Assembly (NCBI GenBank): GCA_030246985.1
Contig: CP107246.1
Coordinates: 1,490,282 to 1,554,281 of the forward strand
Origin: Candidatus Nitricoxidivorans perseverans
GTDB lineage: Bacteria > Pseudomonadota > Gammaproteobacteria > Burkholderiales > Rhodocyclaceae
DNA: 64,000 bases
Reading direction: 5' to 3'
In this document: positions 59,420 through 64,000 of the stretch, piece after piece
Numbering within the stretch: the stretch's first letter is position 1
Layout of the letters: each line of letters opens with the position of its first letter
Position numbers and translations under genes: made by a program
Notes under the pieces: generated by a model
The model's input: the letters and a program-made list of their open reading frames with translations, nothing else
The model's database searches: none
Told to the model about the DNA's origin: nothing

Positions 59420-59595
59420 CCTTCTGCAATCAAAAGGGGCGGGGTGCCGGCGTTATCGTAGTGCTGCCAGAAATCCGCCAACGGCTTGTAGCAGCCATTG
59501 AACAGCCGGATACCCGCCGAGAAGCGCCGCCGTACCGTGGCCTCAGGAACATTATGCCCGCCCTGCGCGACACGTGCGGCAACGAGCCTCTCCAT
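59416..59595 (-). pseudogene. C-terminal fragment of a zeta-toxin-like kinase
   Basis: About 59 codons (MERLVAARVAQGGHNVPEATVRRRFSAGIRLFNGCYKPLADFWQHYDNAG, described here as residues 1-50 of the fragment) match the C-terminal part of zeta toxin/UDP-GlcNAc-kinase-like proteins, where a GGHxxPE-xxRRRF segment is followed by a YDNSG-like end. The P-loop kinase part is missing: upstream in frame the codons to 59706 do not resemble the family and overlap the next gene. It is a decayed gene. The reading was by pattern recognition and needs a profile search. Confidence 0.6.
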
Positions 59596-59603
59596 GTAGT
59601 GAC

Positions 59604-60089
59604 TTACGTCTGGCAATGGTCCCGCCCAGCCAGTAACTCCGCAATCACGATAATTGCAGGTCGTGCCTCTTGTGGAGCCTTGCGAAGTAGTTGAATGACC
59701 CTCCACTCATCGTTCGTCAGGCGCAAACCGACGCTGTTGTCACGATCAAGCCATCCAACCGGCAAGTCGTGAGACAGCTCGATCTGACGTGCCTGTATGT
59801 CAGTCAGTATTGCCTTACCCCTCTCTATGTTGCTGCATTGGGATGAACTGAATGCGGAGGGACCGAGGCTGGAAAAGGAACAGAAATCTCTCTGGTGTTT
59901 GTTTGCATGGGTGCGCAACAGGCGCAGGTTCTCCGGTCGACGCGTCTTGTCCAAGTTGATCGTGCCTGCAATGTCACGCATCCCCTGCAGAATTGATTGC
60001 TTCGACTCCTCCCATCGCTTCCTGGCAGCACCATACTTGTCCTTGACGGCGGCATCGTTGTCCTGTTGTGTTTCACACTGTTGTTCCAT
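59604..60089 (-). CDS. XRE-like DNA-binding regulator
   Basis: 161 aa protein. Residues 54-117 have an HTH_XRE-like pattern: NLRLLRTHANKHQRDFCSF, then SSSQCSNIERGKAILTDIQARQIE and the typical tail LSHDLPVGWLDRDN. The N-terminal ~50 residues are charged and helical; the C-terminal ~45 (LTNDEWRVIQLLRKAPQEARP) look like a phage-repressor-type extension. It starts 26 bases after the DUF1016 gene stop on the same strand, so it may regulate that cassette. Sequence composition looks less GC-rich than flanking genes. Confidence 0.65.
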   Translation of the reverse strand: MEQQCETQQDNDAAVKDKYGAARKRWEESKQSILQGMRDIAGTINLDKTRRPENLRLLRTHANKHQRDFCSFSSLGPSAFSSSQCSNIERGKAILTDIQARQIELSHDLPVGWLDRDNSVGLRLTNDEWRVIQLLRKAPQEARPAIIVIAELLAGRDHCQT

Positions 60090-60115
60090 GATGATTTGTC
60101 ATCTCCTTCAGGTAG

Positions 60116-61180
60116 TTATTGCCCCACCTTCCCAACCAACCGCTGCCTCGCCAGTTCGATGGACTGGTGCAGCTTGGCCTGGAGGACTTCGCGCGGCGGC
60201 AGCAGCGTCAGGTATTCGGCGACGCGGATGTTGCTGTGGTGCAGTTGCAGGAGTTCGACGTGTTCCTCGCTCTTTCCGGCGCACAGGATCAGGCCGATGG
60301 GCGCCGATTCGCCCTCGACCCGCTCGTGTTTCTCCAGGTAGCGCAGGTAAAGCTCCATCTGCCCCTTAAACGCCGCCTCGAAGTCGCCGATCTTGAGGTC
60401 GATGGCGACCAGGCAGCGCAGGCGGCGGTGGTAGAACAGCAGGTCGATGTAATAGTCGCGGTTGTCGATGGCGATGCGCTTCTGGCGGGCGAGGAAGGCG
60501 AAGTCGCTGCCCAGCTCGATGATGAAGCGTTGCAGGTCGGCCAGGATCGCCGATTCCAGGTCGCGTTCGGCGTAGGTGTCGGCGAGGCCGAGGAAATCGA
60601 GCACGTAGGGATCGCGGAAGGCGATGTCGGGCGAGAGGCGACCTTCCTCGCGCAGGACTGTCAGGTCGGCGCGGATGGTTTCCTCAGGCTTCCGGGAGAT
60701 CGCGGTGCGCTCGTAGAGCATGGACTGGATACGCTCCTGCAACTGGCGCACCGCCCAGCGTTCCAGGCGGCAGACCTCGATGTAGAAGTCGCGCTTGAGC
60801 GGGTCGTCAATGAACATGACCGACCGGATATGGGACCACGACAATTCTCTACACAGCGTGTAGAGAATCTGCTCGTCCGGAAACGCCTGTTCCAGCCGCA
60901 TGCAGTGGCGAAGATGTTTCTCGCCCCATCCGCGACCGTATTCCGCCATGAGTTGGGCGGCTGCCATCGCCACCACCTGCTTGCCGTATTCCGCCCGTTC
61001 GCCACGTAGAACCTCATCGTTGATGCGGCGTCCGACGTGCCAATAAAGCAGGGTCAGTTCGGCATTGACAGCCGTGGCGACGCGCTGGCGGGCGCCGTCA
61101 ATCAACCGGCGCAGGTCGGAAAGCAGCGATGCCGTCAGCGTGGCGGCGGCTACGGCATCAGGTTTGCGGTTCGCTTCCAC
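60116..61180 (-). CDS. DUF1016 (YhcG-type) PD-(D/E)XK nuclease
   Basis: 354 aa protein of the DUF1016/YhcG family. The N-terminal winged-helix-like domain (about 15-180) includes ARQRVATAVNAELTLLYWHVGRRI and YGRGWGEKHLRHCMRLEQAFPDE. The C-terminal nuclease domain (about 190-345) has the PD-(D/E)XK core with Glu209, Asp246 (RDYYIDLLFYHRRLRCLVAIDLK) and Asp261/Lys263, then Gln274. It is flanked by an RHH-like gene (10 bases) and an XRE-like gene (26 bases) on the same strand. Family members occur in defence islands and cassettes of unknown action. Confidence 0.9.
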   Translation of the reverse strand: MEANRKPDAVAAATLTASLLSDLRRLIDGARQRVATAVNAELTLLYWHVGRRINDEVLRGERAEYGKQVVAMAAAQLMAEYGRGWGEKHLRHCMRLEQAFPDEQILYTLCRELSWSHIRSVMFIDDPLKRDFYIEVCRLERWAVRQLQERIQSMLYERTAISRKPEETIRADLTVLREEGRLSPDIAFRDPYVLDFLGLADTYAERDLESAILADLQRFIIELGSDFAFLARQKRIAIDNRDYYIDLLFYHRRLRCLVAIDLKIGDFEAAFKGQMELYLRYLEKHERVEGESAPIGLILCAGKSEEHVELLQLHHSNIRVAEYLTLLPPREVLQAKLHQSIELARQRLVGKVGQ

Positions 61181-61190
61181 GTATTCCCCT

Positions 61191-61850
61191 TCACAGGATG
61201 TCCAGATCGTCCAACTGCTTACGGTATGCCCCTTCGTCGGGATGCCCCGGTACCCACCGGTCCTCGACGTAACAGTTCAGACCCGCCAGGTCGACATCCT
61301 TGAAGAGCGTGTCATCCCAGTAAATGCGGTAGATGCTCTCGTTATCCTCAGCCAGCCAGTCACGGGCGGCCCAGAAGGGGTTGATGGATTCCTCGATTGG
61401 ATAGAAGGAATCCTCGAAGAACGATGCACCCCGGTAGTCCTTCATAAGCTGACTTTTCCATGCCGCGCCGAGCCCCAGAAACCGGTCGAAAATCTTCGGG
61501 GACGCGGCAAGTAACAGAAGCAGACGATTCAAAAACGCATCGCGGACAATGCGCTTCCGGGCGCAGACGTCACTCATCCGCTCGACCAGATCGGATCGCA
61601 GAACAAAGGTTACGAGCTTCTTGTCTGGCAGCAGGTCGAACTTTCGGGCAACGAATGCGCGGGCCGCCTCCGAATTTGCCACAGCCACTTCCTTATCCAG
61701 ACAGTCGAGTTCGACTTCCAGGATCCGGCTGAGGTAAGCGTCTCTCCGCAGGCAGGCGGCGGTCATTTTCACTTCCAGCTTGTCGAGAATCGGTCGCCAA
61801 ACCTTTACTGCTACTTTTTGAGCGGTTACTTCTGTTGCTGGCGCTTCCAT
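61191..61850 (-). CDS. Unknown protein with two ribbon-helix-helix-like segments
   Basis: Not recognised. The 219 aa product starts at ATG 61850 (GGGGAG ribosome site; GTG 61865 is an alternative). Residues 13-54 (KVAVKVWRPILDKLEVKM, then CLRRDAYLSRILEVELDCL) and 78-116 (KLVTFVLRSDLVERMSDVCARKRIVRDAFLNRLL) both show the strand-helix-helix pattern of RHH DNA-binding domains. Residues ~120-219 form a separate acidic domain with no known motif (YIEESINPFW, YRIYWDDTLFKDVDLAGLNCYVEDRW). It directly precedes the nuclease gene. A DNA-binding antitoxin or regulator role is plausible but unproved. Confidence 0.7.
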   Translation of the reverse strand: MEAPATEVTAQKVAVKVWRPILDKLEVKMTAACLRRDAYLSRILEVELDCLDKEVAVANSEAARAFVARKFDLLPDKKLVTFVLRSDLVERMSDVCARKRIVRDAFLNRLLLLLAASPKIFDRFLGLGAAWKSQLMKDYRGASFFEDSFYPIEESINPFWAARDWLAEDNESIYRIYWDDTLFKDVDLAGLNCYVEDRWVPGHPDEGAYRKQLDDLDIL

Positions 61851-61923
61851 GATGACTCCCCGCACATGATCGAGTCGCCATGATAGTTGTGCAATTGCAA
61901 TTTGTCAATATTTGCGTTGCCAT

Positions 61924-62097
61924 TCAGCAATGCTGCGCCCTCTCATAAAACCCCACTCCCACGCGCCGGATACGGTCGAGCACGTCGGCGTCGGTAATGT
62001 CGGCGCGCAGTGACAGATCAACGGCTTCCTGCAATTGCAGAAATGCCTGCGAGAAGTGATCGAGCCGCCGGATCCAGCGGATGTCCGGCGCATTCAT
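61924..62097 (-). pseudogene. Chimeric remnant of an HI0074/MNT nucleotidyltransferase pair
   Basis: A 57-codon ORF reading MNAPDIRWIRRLDHFSQAFL and then QLQEAVDLSLRADITDADVL, ending RVGVGFYERAQHC. Its first ~25 residues resemble the start of HI0074-type HEPN/substrate-binding proteins (MNxxDIRWxQRxxNF). The remainder resembles the end of MNT nucleotidyltransferases (VDLSLxxxIxDxxVLxxIxRVGVxFYER). The ATG overlaps the yggS stop (ATGA). I infer an internal deletion that fused the two adjacent genes. It could also be a short real gene. Confidence 0.6.
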
Positions 62098-62777
62098 TCT
62101 CGCTCCCCGAAAATTGCCGTGCCCACGCGCACGATGGTCGCGCCTTCCATTATCGCCGCTTCGAGATCGTGGGACATGCCCATCGACAGCGTGTCGAGGC
62201 CGAGACCGTCACCGTTGATCGCGTCGCGCAGTTCGCGCAACGCCGCGAAGCGCCGTCTCGCAGCGGCTGACTCTTCCGTCGGTTCGGGAATCGCCATCAG
62301 CCCGCGCAGCCTCAGGTTCGGCAGACCGGCGACCGCCCGGCACAGGCCGGCGGCCTCCGAGGGCGCACAGCCGGCCTTGCTCGCCTCGCCCGAGAGGTTG
62401 ACCTCGACGCATACGTTGAGCGGCGGGCGGTCCGCCGGCCGCTGCGCGGAAAGCCGCTCGGCGATCTTCAGGCGGTCCACGCCATGCACCCAGTCGAAGG
62501 ATTCCGCCACTGGCCGCGTTTTGTTGCTTTGCAGGGGGCCGATGAAGTGCCATTCGAGATCGAGGTCGGAAAGTTCGCCGATCTTGGCCACGGCCTCCTG
62601 CACGTAGCTCTCGCCGAAGGCGCGCTGGCCGCAGGCGGCCGCCTCGCGCAGCGAGTGCGCCGGCCAGGTCTTGCCGACGGCGAGCAGGAGGACCTCCGCA
62701 GGATCGCGTCCGGACGCCGCGCAGGCCGCGGCGATGCGAACCCCGATAACTTGCAGGTTGGCGCAAATTGATGTCAT
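62094..62777 (-). CDS. yggS: PLP homeostasis protein YggS
   Basis: Pyridoxal 5'-phosphate-binding protein (227 aa) of the YggS/PROSC family. The PLP lysine is in LLLAVGKTWPAHSLREAAACGQ, followed by FGESYVQEAV, WHFIGPLQSNKTRPVAE and the end motif SMGMSHDLEAAIMEGATIVRVGTAIFG. It usually shares an operon with proC and yggT. Here the island intervenes. It diverges from pilT over 43 bases. Confidence 0.95.
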   Translation of the reverse strand: MTSICANLQVIGVRIAAACAASGRDPAEVLLLAVGKTWPAHSLREAAACGQRAFGESYVQEAVAKIGELSDLDLEWHFIGPLQSNKTRPVAESFDWVHGVDRLKIAERLSAQRPADRPPLNVCVEVNLSGEASKAGCAPSEAAGLCRAVAGLPNLRLRGLMAIPEPTEESAAARRRFAALRELRDAINGDGLGLDTLSMGMSHDLEAAIMEGATIVRVGTAIFGERE

Positions 62778-62820
62778 ATAGCGGCTTCAGTATACCCAAG
62801 CCGTCCGGGGGAAGGCATTC

Positions 62821-63864
62821 ATGGACATCACGGAACTGCTGGCTTTCGTCGTCAAGAACAAGGCCTCCGACCTGCACCTCTCGTCCGGCCTGCCACCGAT
62901 GATCCGCCAGCATGGCGACATCCGGCGCATCAACCTGCCGTCCCTGGAGCACAAGGACGTGCACGCCATGGTGTACGACATCATGAACGACGGCCAGCGC
63001 AAGCACTACGAGGAGAATCTGGAGTGCGACTTCTCCTTCGCCATCCCCAATCTGGCGCGCTTCCGGGTTAATGCCTTCGTCCAGCACCGCGGCGCCGGCG
63101 CCGTGTTCCGGACCATTCCGTCGAAGGTGCTGACGCTGGAGCAACTCAACTGCCCGAAGATCTTCAAGGAAATCGCCCACCAGCCGCGCGGCGTCGTGCT
63201 GGTGACCGGCCCGACCGGCTCCGGCAAGTCGACGACGCTGGCGGCCATGATCGACGACATCAACGAGAACGACATGGGCCACATCCTCACCGTCGAGGAT
63301 CCGATCGAATTCGTCCATGAATCCAAGAAGTGCCTGATCAACCAGCGCGAGGTCGGCCCGCACACGCTGTCCTTCGCCAACGCCCTGCGCTCCGCCCTGC
63401 GCGAGGACCCGGACATCATCCTGGTCGGCGAAATGCGCGACCTGGAAACGATCCGCCTGGCGCTCACCGCCGCCGAGACCGGCCACCTGGTGTTCGGCAC
63501 CCTGCACACCTCGTCGGCGGCCAAGACCATCGACCGGATCATCGACGTCTTTCCGGCGGCGGAAAAGGAAATGGTGCGGGCGATGCTTTCGGAATCCCTC
63601 AAGGCGGTGATTTCGCAGACCCTGCTGAAGACCAAGGACGGATCGGGCCGCGTCGCCGCGCACGAGATCATGATCGGCACGCCGGCCATCCGCAACCTGA
63701 TCCGCGAGGCCAAGGTCGCCCAGATGTACTCGGCCATCCAGACCGGCCAGAGCATCGGCATGCAGACGCTCGACCAGAATCTTCAGGATCTGGTCAAGCG
63801 CAACATCGTTTCGTCCGCCGAGGCGCGCAACAAGGCGGCGAACAAGGATGCCTTCCCGGGCTGA
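62821..63864 (+). CDS. pilT: Type IV pilus retraction ATPase PilT
   Basis: Hexameric ATPase that powers pilus retraction and twitching. The 347 aa protein has MDITELLAFVVKNKASDLHLS, Walker A VTGPTGSGKSTTLAAM, the Asp box TVEDPIEFVHE, Walker B DIILVGEMRDLETI, and the PilT-specific AIRNLIREAKVAQMYS. It is followed 8 bases later by pilU. It complements the Chp system encoded at 41.9-50.4 kb. Confidence 0.97.
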   Translation: MDITELLAFVVKNKASDLHLSSGLPPMIRQHGDIRRINLPSLEHKDVHAMVYDIMNDGQRKHYEENLECDFSFAIPNLARFRVNAFVQHRGAGAVFRTIPSKVLTLEQLNCPKIFKEIAHQPRGVVLVTGPTGSGKSTTLAAMIDDINENDMGHILTVEDPIEFVHESKKCLINQREVGPHTLSFANALRSALREDPDIILVGEMRDLETIRLALTAAETGHLVFGTLHTSSAAKTIDRIIDVFPAAEKEMVRAMLSESLKAVISQTLLKTKDGSGRVAAHEIMIGTPAIRNLIREAKVAQMYSAIQTGQSIGMQTLDQNLQDLVKRNIVSSAEARNKAANKDAFPG

Positions 63865-63872
63865 GGACCATC

Positions 63873-64000
63873 ATGGAAAGAGACGAAGGCCTGAAGTTCA
63901 TGTACCAGCTTCTGACCATGATGGTCCAGAAGAAGGGGTCCGACCTGTTCATCACCGCCGGCTTTCCGCCGGCCATCAAGGTCGACGGGAAGGTGACGCC
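63873..64000 (+). CDS. pilU: PilT-like accessory ATPase PilU, partial (5' end only)
   Basis: Begins MERDEGLKFMYQLLTMMVQK and continues KGSDLFITAGFPPAIKVDGKVT before the window ends. This N-terminus matches PilU, the PilT-dependent retraction ATPase. The frame is open to position 64000, so the gene is cut by the window edge. Confidence 0.88.
   Translation, partial: MERDEGLKFMYQLLTMMVQKKGSDLFITAGFPPAIKVDGKVT

Noticed and set aside
61905-62093. 62-codon minus-strand frame between the RHH-like gene and yggS
   Set aside because: Out of frame with the HI0074/MNT-like ORF at 61924-62097, which has the recognisable residues; this one is Ser/Thr/Arg noise.

Overview
The window is a 64 kb piece of a GC-rich, densely packed chromosome, most likely from a betaproteobacterium, possibly in or near the Rhodocyclales. 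This is judged from gene families and gene order, not from a search. The evidence is glyQS next to lnt-corC-ybeY-phoH-miaB, yicC-gmk-rpoZ-spoT, rph-rdgB-hemW beside a kinase/phosphatase pair, yqgE-yqgF-pyrB-pyrC', the pilGHIJ-chpA cluster and pilT-pilU. Genes abut or overlap by 1 to 35 bases almost everywhere. I see no rRNA, insertion sequence, CRISPR array or prophage.

Layout. 1-7177 (minus): glycyl-tRNA synthetase, then the lnt-corC-ybeY-phoH-miaB envelope and translation operon. 7210-9315 (plus): queC, a YeeE/YedE sulfur-compound transporter, and two tandem tRNA-Lys genes behind a textbook promoter. 9423-16038: periplasmic nitrate reduction, with napDAGHB on minus facing napC and napF on plus; both arms carry an FNR-like site at class II spacing. 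A small class I cytochrome c follows. 16074-19953 (minus): yicC-gmk-rpoZ-spoT. 20004-24292 (plus): a Ser/Thr kinase, a PP2C phosphatase, rph, rdgB and hemW. 24258-26408 (minus): trmB, a small secreted protein, thiG and thiS. 26438-29132: tRNA-Gly, mutY and an unusual alpha-carbonic anhydrase. 29271-38958 (plus): thiC, uppP, an RNase II-family enzyme, a TonB-like protein, aroE, mtgA, mgtE and a dihaem cytochrome. 38987-41739 (minus): thiD-thiE-hemL. 41866-50381 (plus): the Chp/Pil chemosensory system for type IV pili. 50382-53484 (minus): a membrane-bound spermidine-synthase-like protein and an isoaspartyl methyltransferase homologue. 53717-57542 (plus): a conserved unknown, yqgE, yqgF, pyrB and a catalytically dead dihydroorotase homologue. 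57521-62777 (minus): yggS-proC-yggT-DUF167. 62821-64000 (plus): pilT and the start of pilU.

The most unusual stretch is about 59.2-62.1 kb. It splits yggS from proC, which are normally adjacent, and looks less GC-rich than its surroundings. It holds a tight three-gene cassette (tandem ribbon-helix-helix-like protein, DUF1016/YhcG-type PD-(D/E)XK nuclease, XRE-like regulator). The cassette is flanked by remnants of two toxin-antitoxin systems: the tail of a zeta-type toxin with its small partner ORF, and a 57-residue chimera that appears to join the head of an HI0074-type protein to the tail of an MNT nucleotidyltransferase. I read it as a small defence or toxin-antitoxin hotspot, and the cassette may be an undescribed system.

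Other points of note: a cytochrome c with Gln where the axial Met normally sits; a perfect palindrome upstream of the carbonic anhydrase; a repeat-derived N-terminus on MutY; a possible lipoprotein NapB; a G7 tract before napG; and a methyltransferase whose signal peptide lacks a standard start codon.
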